Positions 1 to 10,515 are shown, counted from the stretch's first letter. The stretch: 64,000 nt of DNA from Rhodococcus xishaensis (GCF_004011825.1 NZ_RKLO01000004.1:351801-415800), one strand, 5' to 3'. Numbers and translations are program-made. Notes: a model not told the origin generated them from the sequence alone.

Positions 1-178
1 TCAGTTCCTCAAGCTCGCGAATCTCATCGAGTCGGGAGCCGAGGCCAAGGGCGTCATCGCTGACGGTCTGGTCAGCGTCAACGGTGAAGTAGAGACTCGA
101 CGCGGTCGGCAGCTGCACGGCGGCGACCTCGTCGAGATCGGCGGCATGTCCGCGCGGGTCGCGGCCCCGACCTCGTAG
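1..178 (+). CDS. RNA-binding S4 domain protein, C-terminal part
   Basis: The 5' end lies outside the window; 58 codons are visible in frame 2, ending at TAG 176-178. The fragment has the S4 pattern: a helix (FLKLANLIESGAEAKGVI) followed by a strand-turn-strand element (LVSVNGEVETRRGRQLHGGD). This fold binds structured RNA and as a stand-alone ~70-80 aa protein resembles the YaaA/YbcJ-type group. The fragment therefore probably lacks only 10-20 residues. Its RNA target cannot be told from sequence. Confidence 0.8.
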   Translation, partial: QFLKLANLIESGAEAKGVIADGLVSVNGEVETRRGRQLHGGDLVEIGGMSARVAAPTS

Positions 179-306
179 TTTCCGTATGTCCATATCCGGC
201 GTTCGGTGTCATCCGGGTTTTGGCCACGGACCCATCCGATCGCCGCACTGCGCCGAATCTTTCGAGTGCCTTGAAGGAGTAGGACTTCGGAAGGAATGGG
301 CGGAAC

Positions 307-1881
307 GTGACGACTGAGCAATTCGCGAACCCTCGGGCGGGATGGCGCGGCAGGCACCTGGCGGCGCGAGCCGCGTCGGGGGTGCTGGCGGCGGCCCTGG
401 TGCTGGGTGTGGGGGAACTGATGTCGGTGCCGGTTGGCGGCGCGTCCTCGCCGTTCTTCGCGGTTGGCGGCACCACCGTTGACCGGAGCCCGGCGTGGGC
501 GCGTGAATTCGCCATCAGCACGTTCGGCACGAACGACAAACCCGCCCTCTTCATCGGCATGAGCATCCTCATCGTCGTGTTCGCGGCGATCGCCGGCATC
601 GTCGAACAACGTAGGCGGCCTTACGGCAGCGCCATTCTCGTCGGACTCGGCGCGATCGGGGTGTACGCGGCGGTGAATCGTCCCGATGCCACGGCCACGT
701 ACGCCGTCCCGACGATCGTCGGTGTCCTCGCGGGGGTGCTGGCTCTCCGCCTACTCACCGCGCAGCTATGGGAGCCGGAGACCGGCGACCCGCGCGAGCA
801 TAGCGGCATCTCCCGCAGAACCTTCCTCGGGCTGGCCGCGACCACGGCGGCGGTCGCCGCCGCGGCGGGCGTTGTGGGACGTCAGCTCGCGGAGAGGGTT
901 GCCGGTGCGGTGCGCAATCGCAGCGCCTTTACCGTGCCCACCGTGGCCGCGGCGGACTCGGCACCCGCGATCGCGGCCGGTACCGACATCGCGGTCCCCG
1001 GCGCGACGCCCTTCCTGACCGCGAACGACGACTTCTACCGCATCGATACCGCGCTGCAGGTCCCCATGCTGACCACCGACGACTGGCGGTTGCGGATCCA
1101 CGGCATGGTGGACCGCGAGATCACGCTCACCTGGGACGACCTGATGTCCCGCACCCCGATCGAACGAACGATCACCCTCACCTGCGTCTCCAACGAGGTC
1201 GGCGGCGACCTGGCCGGCAACGCGACCTGGATCGGCTATCCCATCAAGGACCTGCTCGACGAGGTGGGTGTGCCTCCCGACGCGGACATGCTCCTGTCGG
1301 GTAGCCACGACGGCTTCACCGCCGGCACGCCCATCGAGGTCCTCCGTGACGGTCGGGACGCGATACTGGCCGTCGCTATGAACGGTAGGCCGCTGCCCTT
1401 CGACCACGGCTACCCGGTCCGGCAGGTGGTTCCCGGTCTGTACGGGTACGTCTCGGCGACCAAGTGGGTCGTCGACTGGGAGCTGACCCGATTCGACCAG
1501 GCCCAGGCGTACTGGACGCGACGCGGCTGGGCCGAGCGGGGGCCGATCAAGACCGCGTCGCGGATCGACGTGCCCGCCGCGTTCGCGAGACTCGACGCCG
1601 GTCCGGTTCTCGTCGCCGGGACGGCATGGGCGCAGCACCGCGGCATCGAAAAGGTCGAGGTCCGGGTCGACGGCGGCCCGTGGCAGACCGCGACCTTGGC
1701 CCCGCAGTACACCGTCGACACGTGGCGGCAGTGGACGTGGCAGTGGGAGGCGACTCCCGGCGCTCATACTCTCCAGGTGCGTGCCACCGACCTCGACGGC
1801 GTGACCCAGACCGAGGTGCAGACAGGGCCCGTCCCCGACGGTGCCACGGGATGGCACTCGCTGTCGGTGACGGTGTCGTGA
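307..1881 (+). CDS. Molybdopterin-dependent oxidoreductase (sulfite-oxidase fold) with N-terminal membrane domain
   Basis: 524 aa from GTG 307, with an AAGGAA ribosome site at 291-296. About four hydrophobic segments (residues ~20-45, 75-97, 105-120, 133-147) come first. A twin-arginine-like stretch follows (SRRTFLG, Arg170-Arg171, then an Ala-rich hydrophobic run), and then a Moco-binding domain. The family's cysteine ligand of molybdenum is Cys293 in TLTCVSNEVGG. The C-terminal ~110 residues look like the Ig-like Mo-co dimerisation domain. The catalytic domain probably faces outside the membrane, like YedY/sulfite-oxidase relatives in other actinobacteria. The substrate is unknown. An IS element sits 36 bp after the stop. 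Confidence 0.88.
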   Translation: MTTEQFANPRAGWRGRHLAARAASGVLAAALVLGVGELMSVPVGGASSPFFAVGGTTVDRSPAWAREFAISTFGTNDKPALFIGMSILIVVFAAIAGIVEQRRRPYGSAILVGLGAIGVYAAVNRPDATATYAVPTIVGVLAGVLALRLLTAQLWEPETGDPREHSGISRRTFLGLAATTAAVAAAAGVVGRQLAERVAGAVRNRSAFTVPTVAAADSAPAIAAGTDIAVPGATPFLTANDDFYRIDTALQVPMLTTDDWRLRIHGMVDREITLTWDDLMSRTPIERTITLTCVSNEVGGDLAGNATWIGYPIKDLLDEVGVPPDADMLLSGSHDGFTAGTPIEVLRDGRDAILAVAMNGRPLPFDHGYPVRQVVPGLYGYVSATKWVVDWELTRFDQAQAYWTRRGWAERGPIKTASRIDVPAAFARLDAGPVLVAGTAWAQHRGIEKVEVRVDGGPWQTATLAPQYTVDTWRQWTWQWEATPGAHTLQVRATDLDGVTQTEVQTGPVPDGATGWHSLSVTVS

Positions 1882-1917
1882 CGCGGATCGTCACCGGCTA
1901 CCGGGACGTGCGCTAGT

Positions 1918-2985
1918 TGTAGTTCCCAGGCAGGTTGTGAACGGCGTGGCGTGGCGGAGTAGGTGAGGACCTCCGGTATCGGTGTGGTTACCACACACAC
2001 GCCGACAAATCGGAGGTCCTCGATGACACACGCTAATGCCTTCCTGACTCCTCGTGGACGATTGACCCTCGCCGAACTCGTCGTCATCGACGGCTGGTCG
2101 GTGGCGCGGGTATCCGAACGGTTCCAGTGCTCGAAGGCGACGGCGACGAAATGGGTGGACCGCTACCGTGCCGGCGACCGGTCGATGCGGGATCGATCTT
2201 CACGCCCACACCGGTGTCCACACCGGACACCGACCCGTACCGAGCGCCGGATCGTCGGGCTGCGGTTCACTCGCAGGTGGGGGCCACACCGGATCGCGTA
2301 CCACCTGCACCTGGCCCGTTCCACCGTCGAGGCCGTGCTGCGCCGGTACCGGATGCCCCGGCTCGCTCACCTCGATCAGGCCACCGGCCTGCCCGTGCGC
2401 CGGGAGCCCGCTCGACGCTACGAGCACGCCGAGCCCGGAGATCTGGTCCACGTGGACATCAAGAAACTCGGCCGGATCCCTCACGGCGGCGGTCACCGTA
2501 AACTCGGCCGCGCAGCAGGACGCAAGAACCGCTCCGGCAGGGGGTACGTGTCCCTGCACCACGCGATCGACGACCATTCCCGGCTCGCCTACTCGGAAAT
2601 CCTTGGTGACGAGACGAAGGAGACCGCGGCCGGCTTCTGGACCCGGGCGAAAGCCTTCTTCGCCGCCCACCACATCACTGTCACCCTGGTGTTGACCGAC
2701 AATGGATCCTGTTACCGCTCACACGCATTCGCTGCCGCACTCGGGCCGACGTCGCGCACAAGCGGACCCGCCCGTACCGACCGCAGACCAACGGGAAGGT
2801 GGAGCGTTTCAATCGCACCCTCGCCGCCGAGTGGGCGTATGCCGACACCTACCGCAGCGACGAGGCACGTTCATCGACATACCAAGCCTGGATCCATCAC
2901 TACAATCGCCACCGACCCCACACCGGGATCGGCGGCAAGTCACCCATCGAACGTGTCGGCGTTCACAACGTCCCCAGGAATTACA
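1918..2985 (+). mobile_element. IS481-family insertion sequence, 1068 bp
   Basis: The ends are imperfect inverted repeats: counted from the flanking CTAG inward, 24 of 30 positions match, starting TGTAGTTCCC on the left and TGTAATTCCT on the right complement. It is flanked by GCTAGT (1912-1917) and GCTAGG (2986-2991). The known IS481 target preference is NCTAGN with a 6-bp duplication, so the flanks fit with one base changed. It carries one transposase gene, which is frameshifted. No passenger gene is present. Confidence 0.85.
1965..2021 (+). promoter_or_regulatory. IS leader stem-loop that buries the transposase ribosome site
   Basis: A perfect 11-bp inverted repeat, GAGGACCTCCG (1965-1975) and CGGAGGTCCTC (2011-2021), encloses 35 bp. 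The right arm contains the Shine-Dalgarno GGAGGT (2012-2017) for ATG 2023. RNA that reads in from outside the IS would fold and hide the site, a known way for insertion sequences to avoid activation by read-through. A second small palindrome, GTGTGGT-T-ACCACAC (1982-1996), lies in the loop. Confidence 0.6.
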
Positions 2986-2990
2986 GCTAG
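2023..2990 (+). pseudogene. IS481-family transposase, frameshifted
   Basis: Starts at ATG 2023 after GGAGGT. It encodes an N-terminal helix-turn-helix (ERFQCSKATATKWVDRYR) and an rve/DDE integrase core with Asp in HVDIKKLG and Asp in LTDNGSCY. One base is missing near 2747-2752, after the AALG codons. Reading continues in another frame (DVAHKRTRPYRPQTNGKVERFN), which carries the catalytic Glu, to TAG 2988-2990. The ORF that starts in frame therefore loses the third catalytic residue and cannot make an active transposase unless the shift is a sequencing error or is programmed. The stop codon lies in the target-site CTAG, outside the IS end. Confidence 0.85.
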
Positions 2991-3808
2991 GCGATCCATG
3001 AGCCGGTCAGCCCCTGCACCACCGCACCGTCGAGGTCCGCGAGCTTCACTCCGGCGAAAGCACGTGCAGCGTCGGAGGTCAGCACTCGGAAGGCGGGCCG
3101 CTCTGCCGCCAGCACCTCGACCAACTGGCCGGCCACGTCCTGTGGAGTTTGGGCGTTGGCGAAGACACCGCTGGTGTGGGCCAGGTAGGCGGTGAGTGCG
3201 GGCGCGTACGGTCCGGCCTGCTCGATCACGGCATCGATGACACCGACATTGCTGACGAATTCGCTGGCCACCGCACCCGGCTCGACCACGCTGATCGCCA
3301 CACCGACGGTCGCCGCGACCGGCGCCAGCGACTCCATGAACCCCTCGACCGCGAACTTGGCCGCGCAGTAGGCCTCATTGAACGGCTGCCCCACCACACC
3401 GCCGACGCTGGTGACGGTCACCACCCGCCCCTTACTCACGCGCAGCAGTGGCAGTGCCGCCTTGGTGACGGTAAGGACACCGAAGAAGTTGACCTCCATC
3501 ACGGCGCGCACGTCGTCTAAACTCTCCTGCTCGAGCGTGCCGAGGTGACCCGCACCGGCGTTGTTCACCAGCGCGTCGAGACGATCCAGCCCGGCCAGGC
3601 ACTCCGCGACCGAAGCCGGGTCAGTCACATCCAAGGCCCTCACATCGACGGACACCCCAGCCTGCTCGGCTGCCGCCAGCAACGCGGTCGCCTTGGTGGT
3701 GTCGCGCATGGTGGCCACCACATGCCAGCCGCTCTGCGCGGCGGCGACGGCGGTGGCCAGGCCGATTCCGGAGGAGGTGCCGGTGATCAGGACGGTCTTG
3801 CTGCTCAT
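2987..3808 (-). CDS. SDR family NAD(P)-dependent oxidoreductase
   Basis: 273 aa, ATG 3808. Classical short-chain dehydrogenase: TGTSSGIG cofactor loop at residues ~9-16, NNAGAG, active site YCAAK with a serine in the preceding TSVGG strand. The substrate is not evident. Divergently transcribed from a MarR regulator 91 bp away, a common arrangement in which the regulator controls the enzyme. The stop TAG is part of the CTAG palindrome where the upstream IS inserted, so the insertion left the last codon intact. Confidence 0.88.
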   Translation of the reverse strand: MSSKTVLITGTSSGIGLATAVAAAQSGWHVVATMRDTTKATALLAAAEQAGVSVDVRALDVTDPASVAECLAGLDRLDALVNNAGAGHLGTLEQESLDDVRAVMEVNFFGVLTVTKAALPLLRVSKGRVVTVTSVGGVVGQPFNEAYCAAKFAVEGFMESLAPVAATVGVAISVVEPGAVASEFVSNVGVIDAVIEQAGPYAPALTAYLAHTSGVFANAQTPQDVAGQLVEVLAAERPAFRVLTSDAARAFAGVKLADLDGAVVQGLTGSWIA

Positions 3809-3835
3809 CTTCTCAACCCTTCATTGCTTATCGTT

Positions 3836-3861
3836 CATAGCTATTATGCACCATAACTATG
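3836..3861. promoter_or_regulatory. Candidate MarR operator between SDR and MarR genes
   Basis: AT-rich divergent intergenic region with an inverted repeat CATAGCTAT - 8 bp - ATAACTATG, matching at 8 of 9 positions. Size and spacing fit a MarR dimer site, and its position would let one regulator act on both promoters. No binding data. Confidence 0.5.
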
Positions 3862-3899
3862 TTTTGTAAAATTCCGTTCTGTCAAGCATCTTGGTAGGC

Positions 3900-4328
3900 A
3901 TGGACCCCATGGAAAGCAGTTCGGATGATCCAGTCGACGATGTCGTGGGCCTGTTCGCCGCAATCAACCGCCGCTACGCGCAGGAGTCAGAAACCGCCGC
4001 CGCCGTACATGACCTAACCCCATTGCAGGTCAAGGCACTACTCGCCGCAGAAGCACCGGTCCCGATGCGCCACATCGCTAACCGCCTGCACGCGGAACCC
4101 TCCAACGTCACCACCATCATCGATCGATTGGAGTCACGCGGCCTGGTCGAGCGCCGCCCCGCCTCGGGCGACCGCCGCATCAAACTCGTCGCCGCCACCC
4201 CGGCCGGGCTCGCCGTCGCGGCTGACCTCCGCGCTCGTATGCCCTTCGCCGCGGCCCCGCTGGCCCGACTCGCCACCGAGCAACGCCAGTCCCTGCGCGA
4301 ACTACTGCAACTCGTCCTGAACGCCTGA
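3900..4328 (+). CDS. MarR family transcriptional regulator
   Basis: 142 aa from ATG 3900; TTG 3891 and ATG 3909 are alternatives because no strong ribosome site decides. Winged helix-turn-helix: LTPLQVKALL, then recognition helix PSNVTTIIDRLESRGLVERR and wing SGDRRIKLVAATPAG, typical of MarR. These proteins usually repress a neighbouring gene and release DNA on binding small phenolic or lipophilic ligands. The likely target is the divergent SDR gene. Confidence 0.85.
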   Translation: MDPMESSSDDPVDDVVGLFAAINRRYAQESETAAAVHDLTPLQVKALLAAEAPVPMRHIANRLHAEPSNVTTIIDRLESRGLVERRPASGDRRIKLVAATPAGLAVAADLRARMPFAAAPLARLATEQRQSLRELLQLVLNA

Positions 4329-4352
4329 CCCAGCGGGCGCGGCGGACGACAG

Positions 4353-4880
4353 CTACTCGGTCGGCATCACGATCGTCGAGAACAGCCGCCGGGTCCGCCC
4401 TTCGGCGGGGCCGAGTTCGCCCCAGCGTTCGATCACGCCCCGCAGTTCGTCCAGGAACTGCTCGAACTCGCTGTCCGACAGCGAGAGTGCGGTCTGCGTG
4501 TATCCGACGCCGTCCTGTGTGAAATCGCGATCGTGCCGGGAGAGGTAGGCGTCGAACGGGCTGAGAAGTCCGGCGAGGAACGCCATGAATGCCTGACGGT
4601 GTTCGTCCGGGGACATCGTGGCTAGTTCTTCGGGGGAGATCCGCCCAGCCTCCGAGCGCAGGGCGTAGGTCCGGCGCACGGCACCGCGCACCTTCTCCAT
4701 GGCGACCACGTCGAGCACGCGGGCATCGGTGAGGGTCGCGACCTGACGGTAGAGCGTGGCCGACGTGACGTCGGGCAGCTCGGCCGCCAGTGCGGCCGTC
4801 GTCAGCTGTCGTCCACCGAGCAGCGCCTGCACGATGCGCAAGCGGATCGGGTGGAGCAGAAGATCTGCGCTGACACTCAT
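4353..4880 (-). CDS. Winged-helix (ArsR/HTH_20-like) transcriptional regulator
   Basis: 175 aa from ATG 4880 (MSVSADLLLHPIRLRIVQAL). An upstream in-frame start at 4940 would run through the promoter region and is less likely. The N-terminal ~80 residues form an ArsR-type wHTH (LTTAALAAELPDVTSATLYR as recognition helix). The rest is an acidic, probably ligand-binding or dimerisation region ending FSTIVMPTE. There is no metal-binding cysteine motif, so metal sensing is not suggested. It is divergent from a hydrolase gene and is the probable regulator of it. It converges with the MarR gene across a 24-bp gap. Confidence 0.75.
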   Translation of the reverse strand: MSVSADLLLHPIRLRIVQALLGGRQLTTAALAAELPDVTSATLYRQVATLTDARVLDVVAMEKVRGAVRRTYALRSEAGRISPEELATMSPDEHRQAFMAFLAGLLSPFDAYLSRHDRDFTQDGVGYTQTALSLSDSEFEQFLDELRGVIERWGELGPAEGRTRRLFSTIVMPTE

Positions 4881-4891
4881 CGAACACCAAC

Positions 4892-4931
4892 CATTCTCAT
4901 TATTGACAACGTTCTCATTTGTAAGAATGAT
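4892..4931 (+). promoter_or_regulatory. Promoter with overlapping operator-like repeats for the hydrolase gene
   Basis: -35 TTGACA (4903-4908), 17-bp spacer, -10 AATGAT (4926-4931). An outer inverted repeat CATTCT (4892-4897)/AGAATG (4924-4929) and an inner TTCT (4912-4915)/AGAA (4924-4927) cover the same bases, as expected for repression by the divergent wHTH protein. Confidence 0.5.
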
Positions 4932-4960
4932 ACTCCTCAACGGACTTAGGGAGGAGCACC

Positions 4961-6262
4961 ATGGCCAAGTTGACGGTCACCTCGACCGCACTGACGATCG
5001 CACTCTCGCGTGGGGAGAAGGTCGCGAGCCTGCACGGCGACATCACCATCCCGCTCGAGCAGATCAGTTGCGTCGACGTCGTCGCGGACGCGTTCGCGAA
5101 CATGCGCGGATTCCGCGCGCCCGGCCTCGGGTTTCCGGGCCGGGTCCGAATCGGAACCTGGCGGGGCCGCGGATCCCGGATGTTCGTCGTCGCCCGTCGC
5201 GGTGTGCCGGCCGTGCGGGTGCGGACCGTCGGCGTCGCCGCAGGTGCGAACTTCGACCAGGTGATCGTCAGTACCCCGAATGCGACAGCCGACGCTCAAC
5301 GCGTTCGGGACGCGCTGTCGACGGGCCGTCCCGAGTTCGCCGAACAGGAGGTGTCGTTCGTCTCGGGCGACGGCACCGAGTTGGTCGGGGCACTGGCCGT
5401 GCCGAGCGGCGGAGGCCCCGGGCCGGTGGCGTTGATCCTGAGCGGCTCCGGTGAGATCGACCGGGACGGCGATCATCGCAAGATGGCCATCGGTGTCAGT
5501 CGGGCGCTCGCGCACGCCCTGGCCCACAATGGCGTCGCGTCGTTGCGATACGACAAGCGTGGGGTCGGTGCGTCGGGCGGCAGCTTTCTGACCGCGGGCT
5601 TCGCCGACAACGTCGCCGATGCCGCAGCTGCTATCGAATGGCTCCGTTCCACAGGAGGATTCGCGAGGGACGAGGTTGCCGTGATCGGACACAGCGAGGG
5701 TGCGTGCCAGGCCGTCGCGCTGGGCGCGGACCGGACCGCGGATCCGGCCGCGGTGGTGCTGCTCGCAGGTCCGGCGGCGACCGGCCGAGAGGTGCTGTTG
5801 TGGCAGTCAGGCAAAGCCGTCGCGGGCCTGCCGGCCGCAGTGCGAGCGATCCTGCGGGTGTTGCGAATCAACGTGCGTACCAAGCAGATGAAGGCGCTGG
5901 ACAAGTTGTATCGGAGCGAGGGCGACGTCGCACGACTCGGCAGCCGCAAGGTCAACGCGCGCTGGTTTCGAGAGTTCCTCGACTTCGATCCGAAACCGTT
6001 TCTACGAGAGAACTATTCACCCGTCCTCGCGATCACCGGCGGGAAAGATATCCAGGTCGACCCAGACGACCTCACGACCATCGCCGACCTGGTGCCGGAC
6101 GAGGTCGACACGGTCCGGGTTCCCGATCTGACGCACCTGCTGCGCCGGGATCCGAACCCGCCGTCCCTGCGTGCCTACCGGCAGCTGGTGCGCGAACCGG
6201 TCGATGACAAGCTGCTGTCGCTGGTGGCCGACTGGACCGCCGGCCACCTGCGACGCGTGTGA
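4961..6262 (+). CDS. Alpha/beta hydrolase with N-terminal PH-like domain
   Basis: 433 aa, ATG 4961 after GGGAGGAG. Residues 1-~120 form a beta-rich domain (TIPLEQISCVDVV, MFVVARRGVPAVRVRTVG) that resembles bacterial PH-like domains. Residues ~130-433 are an alpha/beta hydrolase: nucleophile elbow GHSEG with Ser245, acid candidate in TGGKDIQVD, and His392 in LTHLL. The hydrolase part resembles dienelactone-hydrolase or acyl-peptidase-type esterases. The substrate is unknown. No signal peptide or membrane segment. Fusion of the two domains is uncommon. Confidence 0.8.
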   Translation: MAKLTVTSTALTIALSRGEKVASLHGDITIPLEQISCVDVVADAFANMRGFRAPGLGFPGRVRIGTWRGRGSRMFVVARRGVPAVRVRTVGVAAGANFDQVIVSTPNATADAQRVRDALSTGRPEFAEQEVSFVSGDGTELVGALAVPSGGGPGPVALILSGSGEIDRDGDHRKMAIGVSRALAHALAHNGVASLRYDKRGVGASGGSFLTAGFADNVADAAAAIEWLRSTGGFARDEVAVIGHSEGACQAVALGADRTADPAAVVLLAGPAATGREVLLWQSGKAVAGLPAAVRAILRVLRINVRTKQMKALDKLYRSEGDVARLGSRKVNARWFREFLDFDPKPFLRENYSPVLAITGGKDIQVDPDDLTTIADLVPDEVDTVRVPDLTHLLRRDPNPPSLRAYRQLVREPVDDKLLSLVADWTAGHLRRV

Positions 6263-6293
6263 GCCTTCGTTGTCAGCGGGCGGCTCCCGGGGT

Positions 6294-6312
6294 CATCGGA
6301 CGGCCCCCGATG
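6294..6312. terminator. Short stem-loop between convergent hydrolase and rraA
   Basis: CATCGG (6294-6299) pairs with CCGATG (6307-6312) across a 7-base loop in the 50-bp gap between two converging genes. There is no T-tract; it is a weak bidirectional terminator candidate. Confidence 0.3.
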
Positions 6313-6783
6313 TCAACGGACGACTATGCCGTCGTCGTCGCTGTAGACGGTCTCGCCCGGGTTGAAGGTGACACCGCCGAAGGAGACCGGCACGTTCTTC
6401 TCGCCGGAACCGGTCTGTGTGCTCTTGCGGGGGTTCGTGCCGAGCGCCTTGATGCCGATGTCGAGGGTGCGCAGGATCGCCGAATCGCGCACCGCCGCGT
6501 TGACGATGACGCCCGCCCATCCGTTCGAGACACCACGGCCGGCGATGATGTCGCCAACGAGGGCCGTATGCACGCTCGCGTCGCCGTCGACGACGAGGAC
6601 ACCGCCGTTGCCGGGTTCGCTCAGGGTTTGCTTGACCAGCAGGTTGTCCTGGAAGCACTTGATCGTGGTGATCGGGCCGGAGAACACGCTCCGTGCACCG
6701 AACTGGATGAACTGGGTGTCGCAGCTGCGGATTTCCGGACCGATCTCGTCGGCCAGATCGGCGGTTGCCACCGGTTCACTCAT
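6313..6783 (-). CDS. rraA: RraA family protein (RNase E activity regulator / HMG aldolase fold)
   Basis: 156 aa, ATG 6783, the usual length for the family. The conserved core is visible: [34 protein letters not shown] (Arg-Asp pair near the metal site), and [13 protein letters not shown]. Family members either bind RNase E and lower mRNA decay or act as 4-hydroxy-4-methyl-2-oxoglutarate / oxaloacetate lyases. Sequence alone does not separate these. A perfect palindrome lies upstream. Confidence 0.9.
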   Translation of the reverse strand: MSEPVATADLADEIGPEIRSCDTQFIQFGARSVFSGPITTIKCFQDNLLVKQTLSEPGNGGVLVVDGDASVHTALVGDIIAGRGVSNGWAGVIVNAAVRDSAILRTLDIGIKALGTNPRKSTQTGSGEKNVPVSFGGVTFNPGETVYSDDDGIVVR

Positions 6784-6823
6784 GGTTACTGCCCTTTCGT
6801 TCGTTCGCCGGTCGCACCCGAGC

Positions 6824-6837
6824 TTACCGATCGGTAA
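6824..6837. promoter_or_regulatory. Perfect 14-bp palindrome upstream of rraA
   Basis: TTACCGATCGGTAA, 40-54 bp before the rraA start. Shape and length suit a TetR-family dimer. No regulator gene is adjacent, so control from elsewhere is inferred. Confidence 0.45.
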
Positions 6838-6912
6838 CTTGTGCCGGTCAGCTGCGACCGTGACGCCAAACGTAGTCCGGGCAGGGAACGAGGAGGAACA
6901 GCGCGAGGGCCG

Positions 6913-8754
<1,842 letters not shown>

Positions 8755-8780
8755 GACCCGAGTCTATGAACCCCACTGAT

Positions 8781-8845
8781 GCCCTGAACGGGAATTCATG
8801 TCACGGTTCCGCCGCGAAGGCATGACGTGAATTCCCGTTCAGGGC
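8781..8845. terminator. Long inverted repeat after the ABC exporter operon
   Basis: 23-bp arms (8781-8803 and 8823-8845) pair with a single T/C difference (a G-U pair in RNA) around a 19-bp loop. The core reads GCCCTGAACGGGAATTCA. It lies 3' of the exporter permease gene and 5' of the ligase gene on the same strand. There is no U-tract. Most likely a terminator, but the length and near-perfection would also fit a protein-binding site. Confidence 0.5.
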
Positions 8846-8883
8846 ATGGGCGGCGGTGGCGGGGCGTCGCCGGCCGGTGAGGG

Positions 8884-10515
8884 TCAGCGGAGGTCGCGGC
8901 GGCGCAGCCCGGCGAGACCGCCGACCAGCAACGCCACCGCGATCAGCAGCAGCCAGACGACCGGTGCGGCCTGGAACTCGGCCCCCGGCAGCCGGGGCAA
9001 GTGCAGGAACGGCACGAGGTCGAGCAGCAGCTGGGGGAGATCGGCGACCATCCCGATGATGTACAAAGCGAGCATCGCTGCGAACACGACCCACGCGCCC
9101 GGGGCCAGACGCGGCAACGCACCGAACAGCGCGACGGTGATCCCCGTGACGAGCCATACCGCCGGCAGTTGTACGAGCGCGGCTGCTAGGACGGGAGGGA
9201 TCTGTCCGCCGATGTCGCCGATGGACGCGCCGTACGCGATCCCGGCCGCAAGCCCCGCGACGATGAGGACGATTGCGGGACCAGCGAGAGCGAACAGGAG
9301 GTGGCTGCTCGCCCAGCGCGGGCGGCCGATCGCCGCGCCGAGAACGGATTCGGCTCGGCTCGACTCCTCCTCATCGCGCAACTGCAATGTCGCGGAGATG
9401 GAGAAGGCGGCCGCGGCGAGGCCGAAGATGGAGAAAATCATCGCGAGGTACGCATCCTCGATCACCTTGGTCCCACCCATGCGGTCCAGGACAGAGATGA
9501 TGAATTCGCTGCTGCCGATCTGGTCGCTGACGCCGCTCGCCGCGGCGCCGAGCATGGCCGCGAACACGGCCAGTCCCACCGTCCACGCGAGCAGTGGTCC
9601 GCGCTGCATGCGCCAGGCGAGGCCGATCGGGCCCGACAAGAAGGTCGACGCTTCGCCGGGACCGGGGCGTCCGGCGATGAGGCCGGCACCCAGGTCGCGC
9701 TGGTCGTGCAGGCGGTAGGCGACGGCGACGAGGACGACGGCGGTAACCGCCGATAGCAACAGCACCCACCAGCGTTCGTCGGCGAACGGCCGCAGCTGCT
9801 GCGCCCACCCGATCGGTGACAGCCACGACATCGTTCCCGATCCGACGTCCCCGACAGCTCTGAGCAGGAACGCGAACGCGAGGACGGCGAACGCGAGGCC
9901 GCGCGCCAGTCGCGCGCCGGTGCTGATTTGGGCGGCGACCGCTGCCACCCCCGCGAACACCACCCCGGCGCCGAACATGGCCGCGCCGAACGCGATCGAT
10001 CCGGCGGCGCCCGTTCCGATCGCGGCGAGGCCCGCAGTGCTGGCCGCGGCACTGACGACCGTTCCGATGCCTGCGACGAGAAGCGCCGCGGTGAGGCCCG
10101 CGCGGCGTCCGATCGACGTCGACTCGAGCAGTTCTGTGCGCCCCATCTCCTCCTCGGTGCGGGTGTGGCGGATGACGGTCAGGATGACGGCGATGGCCAG
10201 CATCGGGAACAGGATCCCCGATCGCCACGTCGCCAGCGCGCCGATGCTGGACCCGAATATTGGTCCCACCAAGGCGATCTGGGACTTCACGACCGCGGTC
10301 GTTGCCGCGAACGCGGCACGGGCACTCTCCGTCGGGTACAGTCCCGCGATCGAGCTGCCGTACACCATTGGCAGCACGCCCAACACGATCGCCCAGGCAG
10401 GCAAGATCATCCGGTCGCGGCGCAGGTAGAGGCGCAGCAGCGCCGTTGTTCCGGTGAAAGGCGACGACGTCGTCACCCCCGTAACGGTGGCCCTCGACGT
10501 CGCGGTGGCGGTCAT
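8884..10515 (-). CDS. ABC-2 type exporter permease
   Basis: 543 aa, start at 10515, overlapping the ATPase stop by 4 bp (ATGA), so the two are translationally coupled. About 12 hydrophobic segments arranged as two similar halves, with a cytosolic stretch in the middle (residues ~265-300). This two-lobed form occurs in actinobacterial antibiotic/polyketide exporters (tetronasin-type). Substrate unknown. It ends in a short basic tail (GLRRRDLR). Confidence 0.85.
   Translation of the reverse strand: MTATATSRATVTGVTTSSPFTGTTALLRLYLRRDRMILPAWAIVLGVLPMVYGSSIAGLYPTESARAAFAATTAVVKSQIALVGPIFGSSIGALATWRSGILFPMLAIAVILTVIRHTRTEEEMGRTELLESTSIGRRAGLTAALLVAGIGTVVSAAASTAGLAAIGTGAAGSIAFGAAMFGAGVVFAGVAAVAAQISTGARLARGLAFAVLAFAFLLRAVGDVGSGTMSWLSPIGWAQQLRPFADERWWVLLLSAVTAVVLVAVAYRLHDQRDLGAGLIAGRPGPGEASTFLSGPIGLAWRMQRGPLLAWTVGLAVFAAMLGAAASGVSDQIGSSEFIISVLDRMGGTKVIEDAYLAMIFSIFGLAAAAFSISATLQLRDEEESSRAESVLGAAIGRPRWASSHLLFALAGPAIVLIVAGLAAGIAYGASIGDIGGQIPPVLAAALVQLPAVWLVTGITVALFGALPRLAPGAWVVFAAMLALYIIGMVADLPQLLLDLVPFLHLPRLPGAEFQAAPVVWLLLIAVALLVGGLAGLRRRDLR

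Noticed and set aside
766..1857. 363-codon ORF opposite the molybdenum oxidoreductase
   Set aside because: Lies wholly antisense to a gene with clear Moco motifs; composition is random GC-rich.
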